A stretch of 64,000 nt of DNA from Anomaloglossus baeobatrachus. Lineage: Eukaryota; Chordata; Amphibia; Anura; Aromobatidae. The stretch covers positions 139,641,798 through 139,705,797 of the forward strand of contig NC_134364.1 of the NCBI RefSeq assembly GCF_048569485.1, read 5' to 3'. The notes beneath the pieces were generated by a model that searched no databases, was not told the origin of the DNA, and was given only the letters and a program-made list of their open reading frames with translations. Of this stretch, positions 1 through 12,384 are shown in pieces (position 1 is the stretch's first letter; the number at the start of each line of letters is the position of its first letter). Made by a program: the position numbers and the translations under genes.

Positions 1-284
1 GGGGCAGCCGTGACTGGGGCGTTGTGGTCGGGGGCAGCCGTGTCTGGGGCGCTGTGGTCGGGGGCAGCCGTGTCTGGGGCGCTGTGGTCGGGGGCAGCCG
101 TGTCTGGGGCTTTATGGTCGGGGGCAGCCGTGTCTGGGGCCTTGTGGTAGGGGGCAGCCATGTCTGGGGCCTTGTGGTAGGGGGCAGCCATGTCTGGGGC
201 CTTGTGGTAAGGGGCAGCCATGTCTGGGGCCTTGTGGTAGGGGGGCAACCATGTCTGGGGCCTTGTGGTAGGGGGGCAACCATG

Positions 285-3200
285 TCTGGGGCATTCAGAT
301 TGAAAGCAGCAGTCTTTGGGGTGCTGTGGTTGTGGGCGGCAGTGTCTGGGGTACTAAGGTTCGAGGCGGCAGTGTCTGGGGCACTGTGGTTGGGATGCTG
401 TGGTTGGGGTCAACAGTGTCTGGGGCTCTGTGCTTGGGAGCGGCAATGTCTGGGGCGCTGTGGTTGGGGGCGGTTGTCGTCAGGGGCGTTGTGCTTGGGG
501 GCAGCCACGTCTGGGGCGTTGTGCTTGGGGGCAGCCACGTCTGGGGCGTTGTGCTTGGGGGCAGCCATGTCTGGGGCATTGTGGTTGGGGGCAGCCATGT
601 CTGGGGCGCTGTGGTTGGGGGCTGTAGTGTCTGGGGCATTCAGGTTGGGAGCAGCAGTCTTTGGGGCACTGTGCTTGGGGGTGCCAGTGTCTGGGGTACT
701 AAGGTTTGGGGCGGCAGTGTCTGGGGCGCTGTGGTTGGGATGCTGTGGTTGGGGTCAACAGTGTCTGGGGCTCTGTGGTTGGGGGCGGCAGTGTCTGGGG
801 TGCTGAGGTTGGTGGCGGCCATGTCTGGGGCGCTGTGCTTGGGGGCGGCAATGTCTGGGGCTCTGTGGTTGGGTGCGGCAGTGTCTGGGGCACTGCGGTT
901 GAGGGCGGCAGTGTCTGCAGTGTTGAGATTGGGGATGGCAGTGTCTGGGGCGCTGCGGTTGAGGGCGGCAGTGTCTGGGGCGCAGCGGTTGAGGGCGGCA
1001 GTGTCTGGGGCGCTGCGGTTGAGGGCGGCAGTGTCTGGGGCGCTGCGGTTGAGGGCGGCAGTGTCTGCAGTGTTGAGATTGGGGATGGCAGTGTCTGGGG
1101 CGCTGCGGTTGAGGGCGGCAGTGTCTGGGGCGCAGCGGTTGAGGGCGGCAGTGTCTGGGGCGCTGCGGTTGAGGGCGGCAGTGTCTGGGGCGCTGCGGTT
1201 GAGGGCGGCAGTGTCTGGGGCGCTGCGGTTGAGGGCGGCAGTGTCTGGGGCGCTGCGGTTGAGGGCGGCAGTGTCTGGGGCGCTGCGGTTGAGGGCGGCA
1301 GTGTCTGGGGCGCTGCGGTTTAGGGCGGCAGTGTCTGGGGCGCTGCGGTTGAGGGAGGCAGTGTCTGGGGCGCTGCGGTTGAGGGCGGCAGTGTCTGGGG
1401 CGCTGCGGTTGAGGGCGGCAGTGTCTGGGGCGCTGCGGTTGAGGGCGGCAGTGTCTGGGGCGCTGCGGTTGAGGGCGGCAGTGTCTGGGGCGCTGCGGTT
1501 GAGGGCGGCAGTGTCTGGGGCGCTGCGGTTGAGGGCGGCAGTGTCTGGGGCGCTGTGGATCGGGGCGATTGTATCAGGGGCACTGTGGCTGGGGGTAGCC
1601 GTGTCTGGGGTGCTGTGGTTAAGGGCGCCAATCTTTCGGGTGCTGTGGTTGGGGCGACAGTGTATGTGCCACTGTTTTTTGTTGCTGCAGTGTCTGAGGG
1701 CTGTGATTGAGAGCGGCAGTGTATGGAGCGCTGTGGTGTGGGGCGTTGTGGTCGGGGGCAGCCGTGTCTGGGGCGTTGTGGTCGGGGGCAGCCGTGTCTG
1801 GGGCGTTGTGGTCGGGGGCAGCCGTGTCTGGGGCGTTGTGGTCGGGGGCAGCCGTGTCTGGGGCGTTGTGGTCGGGGGCAGCAGTGTCTGGGGCGTTGTG
1901 GTCGGGGGCAGCCGTGTCTGGGGCGTTGTGGTCGGGGGCAGCCGTGTCTGGGGCGTTGTGGTCGGGGGCAGCCGTGTCTGGGGCGTTGTGGTCGGGGGCA
2001 GCCGTGTCTGGGGCGCTGTTATCGGGGGCAGCCGTGTCTGGGGCGCTGTGGTCGGGGGCAGCCGTGTCTGGGGCTTTATGGTCGGGGGCAGCCGTGTCTG
2101 GGGCCTTGTGGTAGGGGGCAGCCATGTCTGGGGCCTTGTGGTAGGGGGCAGCCATGTCTGGGGCCTTGTGGTAAGGGGCAGCCATGTCTGGGGCCTTGTG
2201 GTAGGGGGGCAACCATGTCTGGGCTCTTGTGGTAGGGGGGCAACCATGTCTGGGGCCTTGTGGTAGGGGGCAACCATGTCTGGGGCATTCAGGTTGAAAG
2301 CAGCAGTCTTTGGGGTGCTGTGGTTGTGGGCGGCAGTGTCTGGGGTACTAAGGTTCGAGGCGGCAGTGTCTGGGGCACTGTGGTTGGGATGCTGTGGTTG
2401 GGGTCAACAGTGTCTGGGGCTCTGTGCTTGGGAGCGGCAATGTCTGGGGCGCTGTGGTTGGGGGCGGTTGTCGTCAGGGGCGTTGTGCTTGGGGGCAGCC
2501 ACGTCTGGGGCGTTGTGCTTGGGGGCAGCCACGTCTGGGGCGTTGTGGTTGGGGGCAGCCATGTCTGGGGCGCTGTGGTTGGGGGCTGTAGTGTCTGGGG
2601 CATTCAGGTTGGGAGCAGCAGTCTTTGGGGCACTGTGCTTGGGGGTGCCAGTGTCTGGGGTACTAAGGTTTGGGGCGGCAGTGTCTGGGGCGCTGTGGTT
2701 GGGATGCTGTGGTTGGGGTCAACAGTGTCTGGGGTGCTGAGGTTGGTGGCGGCCATGTCTGGGGCGCTGTGCTTGGGGGCGGCAATGTCTGGGGCTCTGT
2801 GGTTGGGTGCGGCAGTGTCTGGGGCACTGCGGTTGAGGGCGGCAGTGTCTGCAGTGTTGAGATTGAGGGCGGCAGTGTCTGGGGCGCAGCGGTTGAGGGC
2901 GGCAGTGTCTGGGGCGCAGCGGTTGAGGGCGGCAGTGTCTGGGGCGCAGCGGTTGAGGGCGGCAGTGTCTGGGGCGCTGCGGTTGAGGGCGGCAGTGTCT
3001 GGGGCGCTGCGGTTGAGGGCGGCAGTGTCTGGGGCGCTGCGGTTGAGGGCGGCAGTGTCTGGGGCGCTGCGGTTGAGGGCGGCAGTGTCTGGGGCGCTGC
3101 GGTTGAGGGCGGCAGTGTCTGGGGCGCTGCGGTTGAGGGCGGCAGTGTCTGGGGCGCTGCGGTTGAGGGCGGCAGTGTCTGGGGCGCTGCGGTTGAGGGC

Positions 3201-5290
3201 GGCAGTGTCTGGGGCGCTGCGGTTGAGGGCGGCAGTGTCTGGGGCGCTGCGGTTGAGGGCGGCAGTGTCTGGGGCGCTGCGGTTGAGGGCGGCAGTGTCT
3301 GGGGCGCTGCGGTTGAGGGCGGCAGTGTCTGGGGCGCTGCGGTTGAGGGCGGCAGTGTCTGGGGCGCTGCGGTTGAGGGCGGCAGTGTCTGGGGCGCTGC
3401 GGTTGAGGGCTGCAGTGTCTGGGGCGCTGCGGTTGAGGGCGGCAGTGTCTGGGGCGCTGCGGTTGAGGGCGGCAGTGTCTGGGGCGCTGCGGTTGAGGGC
3501 GGCAGTGTCTGGGGCGCTGTGGATCGGGGCGGTTGTATCAGGGGCACTGTGGCTGGGGGTAGTCGTGTCTGGGGTGCTGTGGTTAAGGGCGCCAATCTTT
3601 CGGGTGCTGTGGTTGGGGCGACAGTGTATGTGCCACTGTTTTTTGTTGCTGCAGTGTCTGAGGGCTGTGATTGAGAGCTGCAGTGTCTGAGGGCTGTGAT
3701 TGAGAGCGGCAGTGTATGGAGCGCTGTGGTGTGGGGCGGCAGTGTCTGGGGCGCTGTGGTCGGGGGCAGCCGTGTCTGGGGCGCTGTGGTCGGGGGCAGC
3801 CGTGTCTGGGGCGCTGTGGTCGGGGGCAGCCGTGTCTGGGGCGCTGTGGTCGGGGGCAGCCGTGTCTGGGGCGTTGTGGTCGGGGGCAGCCGTGTCTGGG
3901 GCGTTGTGGTCGGGGGCAGCCGTGTCTGGGGCGTTGTGGTCGGGGGCAGCCGTGTCTGGGGCGTTGTGGTCGGGGGCAGCCGTGTCTGGGGCGCTGTGGT
4001 CGGGGGCAGCCGTGTCTGGGGCGCTGTGGTCGGGGGCAGCCGTGTCTGGGGCGCTGTGGTCGGGGGCAGCCGTGTCTGGGGCGCTGTGGTCGGGGGCAGC
4101 CGTGTCTGGGGCGCTGTGGTCGGGGGCAGCCGTGTCTGGGGCGCTGTGGTCGGGGGCAGCCGTGTCTGGGGCGCTGTGGTCGGGGGCAGCCGTGTCTGGG
4201 GCGTTGTGGTCGGGGGAAGCCGTGTCTGGGGCGTTGTGGTCGGGGGAAGCCGTGTCTGGGGCGTTGTGGTCGGGGGAAGCCGTGTCTGGGGCGTTGTGGT
4301 CGGGGGCAGCCGTGTCTGGGGCGTTGTGGTCGGGGGCAGCCGTGTCTCGGGCGTTGTGGTCGGGGGCAGCCGTGTCTCGGGCGTTGTGGTCGGGGGCAGC
4401 CGTGTCTCGGGCGTTGTGGTCGGGGGCAGCCGTGTCTCGGGCGTTGTGGTCGGGGGCAGCCGTGTCTCGGGCGTTGTGGTCGGGGGCAGCCGTGTCTCGG
4501 GCGTTGTGGTCGGGGGCAGCCGTGTCTCGGGCGTTGTGGTCGGGGGCAGCCGTGTCTCGGGCGTTGTGGTCGGGGGCAGCCGTGTCTCGGGCGTTGTGGT
4601 CGGGGGCAGCCGTGTCTGGGGCGTTGTGGTCGGGGGCAGCCGTGTCTGGGGCGTTGTGGTCGGGGGCAGCCGTGTCTGGGGCGTTGTGGTCGGGGGCAGC
4701 CGTGTCTGGGGCGTTGTGGTCGGGGGCAGCCGTGTCTGGGGCGTTGTGGTCGGGGGCAGCCGTGTCTGGGGCGTTGTGGTCGGGGGCAGCCGTGTCTGGG
4801 GCGTTGTGGTCGGGGGCAGCCGTGTCTGGGGCGTTGTGGTCGGGGGCAGCCGTGTCTGGGGCGTTGTGGTCGGGGGAAGCCGTGTCTGGGGCGCTGTGGT
4901 CGGGGGCAGCCGTGTCTGGGGCTTTATGGTCGGGGGCAGCCGTGTCTGGGGCCTTGTGGTAAGGGGCAGCCATGTCTGGGGCCTTGTGGTAAGGGGCAGC
5001 CATGTCTGCGGCCTTGTGGTAGGGGGGCAACCATGTCTGGGGCCTTGTGGTAGGGGGCAACCATGTCTGGGGCATTCAGGTTGAAAGCAGCAGTCTTTGG
5101 GGTGCTGTGGTTGTGGGCGGCAGTGTCTGGGGTACTAAGGTTCGAGGCGGCAGTGTCTGGGGCACTGTGGTTGGGATGCTGTGGTTGGGGTCAACAGTGT
5201 CTGGGGCTCTGTGCTTGGGAGCGGCAATGTCTGGGGCGCTGTGGTTGGGGGCGGTTGTCGTCAGGGGCACTGTGTTTGGGGGCAGCCATG
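285..5290. repeat. Higher-order repeat within the 30-bp array
   Basis: A marker block (GCATTCAGRTTGAAAGCAGC) occurs at 291, 2285 and 5072, giving composite units of about 1994 and 2787 bp. Each composite has the same order: marker block, a tract of GAGGGCGGCAGTG-type units, a non-canonical segment containing TGTATGTGCCACTG (about 1660, 3625 and 5333), then a tract of GTCGGGGGCAGCC-type units, then units with CCTTGTGGTA. The two full composites differ mainly in the number of units in each tract, which points to unequal exchange within tracts after duplication of the whole block. Confidence 0.85.
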
Positions 5291-6989
5291 TCTGGGGCGC
5301 CAATCTTTGGGGTGCTGTGGGTGGCGCAACAGTGTATGTGGCACTGTTTTTTGGTGCTGCAGTGTCTGAGGGCTGTGGTTGAGGGCAGCAGTATCTGGGG
5401 TACTGAGGTTGAGAGCGGCAGTGTATGGAGCGCTTTGGTTTGGTGCTGCAGTGTCTGAGATGCTGTGGTCAGGGGCTCTGTGGTTGGGTACAGCAATGTC
5501 TGGGGCGCTGTGGTTGGGGCAACTGTCTGGGGCTCTGCGGTTGGGGGGCGGCAGTGTCTGGGGCGCTGCGGTTGAGGGCGGCAGTGTCTGGGGCACTGAG
5601 GTCAGGGGCGGCAGTGTCTGGGGCGCTGTGGTTGGGATGCTGTGGTTGGCGGCGGCAGTGTCTGGGGCGCGGTGGTTGGGGGCGGCAGTGTCTGGGGCAC
5701 TGTGGTTGGGGGCGGCAGTGTCTGGGGCGCTGTGGTTGGGGGCGGCAGTGTCTGGGGCGCTGTGGTTGGGGGCGGCAGTGTCTGGGGCGCTGTGGTTGGG
5801 GGCGGCAGTGTCTGGGGCGCTGTGGTTTGGGCACTGTGGTTGGGGCAAGAGTGTCTGGAGCGCTCAGTTTGGGGGCGGCAGTATCTGGGACTCTGTGGTT
5901 GGGGGCTGCAGTATCGGGGGCATTGTGGTTGGGGGCAGCCATGTCTGGGGCGTTGTGGTTGGGGGTAGCCGTGGTTGGCGGTGGCAGTGTCTGGGGCGCT
6001 GTGGTTGGGGGCGGCAGTGTCTGGGGCGCTGTGGTTGGGGGCGGCAGTGTCTGGGGCGCTGTGGTTGGGGGCGGCAGTGTCTGGGGCGCTGTGGTTGGGG
6101 GCGGCAGTGTCTGGGGCGCTGTGGTTGGGGGCGGCAGTGTCTGGGGCGCTGTGGTTGGGAGCGGCAGTGACAGGGGCGCTGTGGTTGGGAGCGGCAGTGA
6201 CAGGGGCGCTGTGGTTGGGAGCGGCAGTGACAGGGGCGCTGTGGTTGGGAGCGGCAGTGTCTGGGGAGCTGAGGTTGAGAGCGGCAGTGTATGGAGCGCT
6301 TTGGTTTGGTGCTGCAGTGTCTGAGATGCTGTGGTTAGGGGCGGCAGTGTCTGGGGTTCTGTGGTTTGGGCACTGTGGTTGGGGCAAGAGTGTCTGGAGC
6401 GCTCAGTTTGGGGGCGGCAGTATTTGGGGCGCTGTGGTTGGGGGCTGCGGTATCGGGGGCATTGTGGTTGTGGGCAGCCATGTCTGGGGCGTTGTGGTTG
6501 GGGGCAGCCATGTCTGGGGCGTTGTGGTTGGGGGCAGCCATGTCTGGGGCGCTGTGCTTGGGGGCTGTAGTGTCTGGGGCATTCAGGTTGGGAGCAGCAG
6601 TCTTTGGGGCGCTGTGGTTGGGGGTGCCAGTGTCTGGGGTACTAAGGTTTGGGGCGGCAGTGTCTGGGGCGCTGTGGTTGGGATGCTGTGGTTGGGGTCA
6701 ACAGTGTCTGGGGCTCTGTGGTTGGGGTCAACAGTGTCTGGGGCGCTGTGGTTGGAGGCGGCAGTGTCTGGGGCGCTGTGGTTGGGGGCGCCAGTGTTTG
6801 GGGCAACAATGTCTGGGGCTCTGTGGTTGGGGATGGCAGTGTCTGGGGCGTTCTGGTTGGGGGCAAACATGTGTGGGGGCGCTGTGCTTGGGGGCGGCAA
6901 TGTCTGGGGCTCTGTGGTTGGGTGCGGCAGTGTCTGGGGCGCTGCGGTTGAGGGCGGCAGTGTCTGCAGTGTTGAGATTGGGGATGGCA

Positions 6990-8035
6990 GTGTCTGGGCC
7001 ATTGAGATTGGGGATGGCAGTGTCTGGGCCATTGAGATTGGGGATGGCAGTGTCTGGGCCATTGAGATTGGGGATGGCAGTGTCTGGGCCATTGAGATTG
7101 GGGGCGGCAGTGTCTGGGCCATTGAGATTGGGGGCGGCAGTGTCTGGGGCACTGAGATTGGGATGCTGTGGTTGGAGGCGGCAGTGTCTGGGGCGCTGTT
7201 GTTGGGGGCAGCCGTGTGTGGGGCGTTGTGGTCGGGGACGGTCGTGTCTGGGGCGCTGTGGTCAGGGGCGGCAGTGTCCGGGGCGCTGTGGTCAGGGGCG
7301 GCAGTGTCTGGGGCGCTGTGGTTTGTGCACTGTGGTTGGGGCAAGAGTATCTGGAGCGCTCAGTTTGGGGACAGCCGTGTCTGGGGCGTTGTGGTCGGGG
7401 GCAGCCGTGTCTGGGGCGCTGTGGTCGGAGGCAGCCGTGTCTGGGGCGCTGTGGTCGGGGGCAGCCGTGTCTGGGGCGCTGTGGTCGGGGGCAGCCGTGG
7501 TTGGAGGCAGCAGTGTCTGGGCCATTGAGATTGGGGATGGCAGTGTCTGGGCCATTGAGATTGGGGATGGCAGTGTCTGGGCCATTGAGATTGGGGATGG
7601 CAGTGTCTGGGCCATTGAGATTGGGGGCGGCAGTGTCTGGGCCATTGAGATTGGGGGCGGCAGTGTCTGGGGCACTGAGATTGGGATGCTGTGGTTGGAG
7701 GCGGCAGTGTCTGGGGCGCTGTTGTTGGGGGCAGCCGTGTGTGGGGCGTTGTGGTCGGGGACGGTCGTGTCTGGGGCGCTGTGGTCAGGGGCGGCAGTGT
7801 CCGGGGCGCTGTGGTCAGGGGCGGCAGTGTCTGGGGCGCTGTGGTTTGTGCACTGTGGTTGGGGCAAGAGTATCTGGAGCGCTCAGTTTGGGGACAGCCG
7901 TGTCTGGGGCGTTGTGGTCGGGGGCAGCCGTGTCTGGGGCGCTGTGGTCGGAGGCAGCCGTGTCTGGGGCGCTGTGGTCGGGGGCAGCCGTGTCTGGGGC
8001 GCTGTGGTCGGGGGCAGCCGTGGTTGGAGGCAGCA
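6990..8035. repeat. Recent 523-bp tandem duplication inside the 30-bp array
   Basis: The text starting TTGGGATGCTGTGGTTGGAG at 7158 recurs at 7681, exactly 523 bp later. Several hundred bases around it match base for base, including the rare CGGGGACGGTCGTG and GTTTGTGCACTG variants. It is the youngest visible duplication in this array. The outer limits are approximate because the flanks are ordinary repeat units. Confidence 0.85.
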
Positions 8036-8966
8036 GTGTCTGGGCCATTGAGATTGGGGATGGCAGTGTCTGGGCCATTGAGATTGGGGATGGCAGTGTC
8101 TGGGCCATTGAGATTGGGGATGGCAGTGTCTGGGCTATTGAGATTGGGGGCGGCAGTGTCTGGGCCATTGAGATTGGGGATGGCAGTGTCTAGGCCATTG
8201 AGATTGGGGATGGCAGTGTCTGGGCCATTGAGATTGGGGATGGCAGTGTCTGGGCCATTGAGGTTGGGGCGGCAGTGTCTGGGCCATTGAGATTGGGGAT
8301 GGCAGTGTCTGGGCCATTGAGATTGGGGATGGCAGTGTCTGGGCCATTGAGGTTGGGGACGGCAGTGTCTGGGCCATTGAGATTGGGGATGGCAGTGTCT
8401 GGGGCGTTGAGGTTGGGGCGGCAGTGTCTGCGGTGTTGAGATTGGGGATGGCAGTGTCTGGGCCATTGAGATTGGGGATGGCAGTGTCTGGGCGATTGAG
8501 ATTGGGGGCGGCAGTGTCTGGGCCATTGAGATTGGGGGCGGCAGTGTCTGGGCCATTGAGATTGGGGGCGGCAGTGTCTGGGCCATTGAGATTGGGGGCG
8601 GCAGTGTCTGGGCCATTGAGATTGGGGGCGGCAGTGTCTGGGCCATTGAGATTGGGGATGGCAGTGTCTGGGCCATTGAGATTGGGGATGGCAGTGTCTG
8701 GGCCATTGACGTTGGGGCGGCAGTGTCTTGGCCATTGACGTTGGGGCGGCAGTGTCTGGGCCATTGACGTTGGGGATGGCAGTGTCTGGGGCGTTGAGGT
8801 TGGGGCGGCAGTGTCTGGGCCATTGACGTTGGGGCGGCAGTGTCTGGGCCATTGACGTTGGGGATGGCAGTGTCTGGGGCGTTGAGGTTGGGGCGGCAGT
8901 GTCTGGGCCATTGACGTTGGGGATGGCAGTGTCTGGGGCGTTGAGGTTGGGGGCGGCAGTGTGTGA

Positions 8967-9819
8967 GATGCAAGAGACATTTTCTAGTAGAATTTCTCTG
9001 TATTGACAGTCAGTGGGCCGGTCCAGGCTGAGCGCACTATGCGTGCGGCTCGGTCGATTGTATTTTTAGAAGGAACCTGCAGTACAACATACCAGGACCT
9101 GAGCGTGACGCTGATCTCCTGTAAACAAGATTTGCACCAGCAGGTGTGCAGGTGAAGAGTTAATGAGGTATTGACCCCTGAACTGTCCATCTGAGTGTCG
9201 GGGGGGTTTGGAGTTGAATGTTATGTATGTAGGGGTCAGGGACTCTTGTTGCGCAGTTGTTACTCATTGTTTTGTGGTCCTCTCTCAGTGTTTGATGCCC
9301 CCCATCCTCCAGTCTGTATTGTGTTAGTGGGGTCAGGCTGAGCCCCTGTGCCGTCCTGTGGGCCCCGCTGGTGGCCACCTTGTGCCTCTCGTCTCTCCGC
9401 ACTCAGCAGTTCTGGGCCACAGTTTGAAGTCTCACTATTATTTCATGAGCTCATCTATTGATTTGGGAGCGACAGAGGAGAAGAGGGCTGGGGGGACGCA
9501 GCTACTCCAGTTACAGTTTATTAGGTGAAATCCTAAACAGTGTGACTGCCCCCCTGCACAAATGCCTACTTGCTCCCACCAGCCAAAGGTGACACTCACT
9601 GTATGACTACCCCGAGCAAAGCCAGCTGATCCCGGGAGCTGACAATCTGATGTATATGTATAAAGAATACAGGTCTGCTGTACACGGACTGGTCATGGTA
9701 TTCGAAATACCCAATCTTTCATCTTCAGAGCTTCATATAAGGACATCAGACCCGTGACCCTGACGAGCAACATAATCCCCGGTGATCAGCTGGAGTTTGT
9801 GTTGTATGACAAAAAAAAA
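8967..9819. other. Single-copy-looking DNA, no gene recognised
   Basis: No tandem structure, transposon ends or convincing exon were found between the 30-bp array and the purine-rich repeat. The short open frames (60-80 codons) show no family resemblance. Confidence 0.6.
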
Positions 9820-10135
9820 AAATCTCAGAGGAGGTGAAAATTAAATATTAAGAAGAGAAGGTGAAGAATTGTTCTAATAAAAATATCAGAAGAGGAGGTA
9901 GAGAATCATTCTAATGAAAGGATCAGAGGAGGAGGTGAAGAATCGTTATGATCAAAGGAAGAGAGGAGGAGGGGTGAAAAATTATTATGATGAAAGGATC
10001 AAAGGAGATAAAAAAAAAATCATTCAGATGGAAAAAAAATCAGAGGTACTGGTTGAGAATCGTTCTGGTAAAACTATCAGAGAAGGGGAAGGTAAGGAAT
10101 TGTTCTGATGAAAGAAGAGGATGAGGGGAATTATT
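9820..10135. repeat. Degenerate purine-rich tandem repeat, unit about 37 bp
   Basis: The motif GAGGAGGTGAAGAATCGTTC followed by TGATGAAAGGATCAGA recurs about eight times with many substitutions and small indels. The short open frame here is repeat-encoded (KNRYDERI-like) and is not a gene. Confidence 0.7.
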
Positions 10136-10214
10136 CCAGTTTCATACTGTGTATCTATAACAGGTGACATCAGAGAACAAAAGGGCAAAAATTGTATCCC
10201 TGAGCAAATAAGAC

Positions 10215-10783
10215 TAAAGGCCCCGTCACACGCTACGATATATCGGGCGATATGTCGCCGGGGTCACGGATTCCATGACGCACATCCGGCATCGTTAGAG
10301 ATATCGTAGCGTGTGACACCTCTGAAAGACTTATCGAGCAAAAATACTCATCTTATCGTTGCTCGTTGACACGTCGTTCATTTTCATAATGTTGTTCCTC
10401 CTTCTACGCATCGGTTGTTCGTCATTCCTGAGGCAGCACACATCGCTACGTGTGACACCCCGGGAATGACGAACACAGCTTACCTGCCTCCCGCCGGCAA
10501 TGAGGAAGGAAGGAGGTGGGCGGGATGTTACGTCCCGCTCATCTCCGCCCCTCCACTTCTATTGGGTGGCCGCTGTGTGACGTCGCTGTGACGCCGAACG
10601 TTTCTCCCCCTTCAGGAAGAGGATGTTCGCCGCCCACAGCGACGTTGTGAGGGAGGTAAGTACGTGTGACAGGGGTTAACGACATTGTGCACCACGGGCA
10701 ATGAATTGCCCGTGACGCACATACGACGGGGACGGGTGCGATCGCTCATGCGATCCGACGATATATCGAATGTGTGGGCCTTA
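10215..10783. mobile_element. MITE, family A copy 1
   Basis: The left end TAAAGGCCCCGTCACACGCT and the right end GTGTGGGCCTTA are inverted relatives. Inside are repeated CGATATATCG and GTGTGACACC modules and a GC-rich centre. It has no coding capacity. It abuts the next copy directly and shares the CGTGTGACAC, ATTGGGTGGC and GCGACGTTG landmarks with it. Confidence 0.8.
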
Positions 10784-11355
10784 AAGGATGCTTTACATGC
10801 TGCGACATTGCTAACGATATATCGTCGGGGTCACGTCGTTAGTGACGCACATCCGGCGCCATTAGCAACATCGCAGCGTGTGACACCATGGAGCGACGAT
10901 CAACGAGTGCAAAAACGTGAAAAATTGTTGCTCGTTGACACGTCGCTCCTTTTCCAAATATCATTGCTGCTTCAGGTACGATGTTGTTCGTCGTTCCTGC
11001 GGCAGCACACATCGCTATGTGTGACACCGCAGGAACAATAAACATCTCCTACCTGCGTCCACCGGCAATGAAATAGGAAGGAGATGGGCGGCATGTTCCG
11101 GCCGCTCATCTCCGCCCCTCCTCTGCTATTGGACGGCTGCCGTATGACGTTGCTGTGACACTACACGAACCGCCCACTTAGAAAGAAGGCGGATCGCCGG
11201 CCAGAGCGACGTCGCAGGGAAGGTAAGTCCGTGTGACGGATGTTAGCGATGTTGTGCGCCACGGGCAGTGATTTGTCCGTGACGCACAACCGACGGGAGC
11301 GGGTACGCTCGCTAGCGATATCGGTACCAATATCGCAGCGTGTAAAGTACCCTTA
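10782..11355. mobile_element. MITE, family A copy 2
   Basis: The ends are inverted repeats: TAAAGGATGCTTTACATGCT at the left and AGCGTGTAAAGTACCCTTA at the right. The internal order of motifs (ATATCGTCGGGGTCACG, CGCAGCGTGTGACACC, GTCGCTCCTTTTCC, CATCTCCGCCCCTCC) matches copies 1 and 3. It is non-autonomous. The element lies head-on to copy 3, with a 256-bp spacer (11356-11611) that carries no recognisable feature. Confidence 0.85.
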
Positions 11356-11611
11356 AGTGTCTGGTCTGAGGGATCCTGATGGGAGGACCAATAGCGTGAA
11401 TGGAAGACACCTTCTTGTCAGATGGGTGGGGTGCAGTAATGGTGGGGAAGGTTTGCCTGTGTGATTTAATTGGAGGGTACTGGCCGGTGTTCTGGGGGTG
11501 TGCATGGAGGGGGTCATCCATTAGTGAGATGGTAAGTTCTGCCTGTGTAGTGTGGACACAGGAGCTCACACGTCGGTGATGATGGGCTTGTCCTGTGTGA
11601 CCTCCACTTCT

Positions 11612-12043
11612 TAAGGGTACTTTACACGCTGCGATATCGGTATCGCTAGCGAGTGTACCCGCCCCCGTCGGTTGTGAGTCACAGGCAAATCGCTGCCCGT
11701 GGTGCACAACATTGCTAACACCCGTCACAGGGGGGCGGTTCGTGCGGCGTCACAGCGACGTCACACGGCAGCCGTTCAATAGAAGCGGAGGGGCGGAGAT
11801 GAGCGGCCGAAACATGCCACCCACCTCCTTCCTTCCTCATTGCCGGTGGACGCAGGTAGGAGATGTTCGTCATTCCTGCGGTGTCACACATAGTGATGTC
11901 TGCTGCCGCAGGAACGTCGAACAACATCGTACCTGCAGCAGCAACGATATTTGAAAAAGAAGCGACGTGTCAACGAGCAACGATTTTTCACTCGTTGATC
12001 GTCGCTCCTTGGTGTCACACACTGCGATGTCGCTAATGGCGCC
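11612..12043. mobile_element. MITE, family A copy 3, left portion (interrupted)
   Basis: It begins TAAGGGTACTTTACACGCTG and runs in the orientation opposite to copy 2. It stops at CTAATGGCGCC, where a hAT-type element is inserted. The rest of the same MITE resumes at 14887 after the insertion. Confidence 0.9.
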
Positions 12044-12384
12044 CAGCGTCAGACGGGGGCCCCCCCCATGCTCTGATGGGCCCCCAGCCTTTCCATTATA
12101 AACTGCAGTGATCTCTCAGAATAATCTGTGCGATCTCTGCAGTTTCCATGGTTGTAGCTGGACCTGTAGTGACATCACAGTCCTGTGACTCACCATAGGT
12201 CCTTGCAGTGCGGGAGTCCTCAGGCCTGCCTCTCATATTCAAATGTACTTGCATCTTTCAGGCGCGCAGACATTTGAACGGTGTGGTGCCAGGACTGAGC
12301 CAGAGGAGCTCCTCAGCACCGCACTGACATCCATCAACCCCGGGGCCGCAGGGAAAAAGAGGATGCGCAGGCACCAGGTAAGCG

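Larger units (their letters stand above)
1..8966. repeat. G-rich 30-bp minisatellite array, about 9 kb
   Basis: The whole stretch is built from a 30-bp unit with the core GGGGCAGCCGTGTCTGGGGC followed by GYTGTGGTYG, in several subfamilies (CAGCCGTG, CGGCAGTG and GATGGCAGTG types). The period is seen directly because the text re-registers every second unit per 60-base line. The plus strand is G-rich and C-poor, with two runs of four or more G per unit. Since 30 divides by three, most frames stay open and give repetitive pseudo-proteins on both strands; none has a recognisable domain. The array probably extends left of the window. It ends in single-copy DNA near 8966. Confidence 0.97.

Noticed and set aside
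1-8980. Many long frames (up to 823 codons) on both strands as glycine/tryptophan- or proline-rich proteins
   Set aside because: They are translations of the 30-bp minisatellite in different phases. Frame changes occur wherever a unit has an indel, and no complexity beyond the repeat exists.
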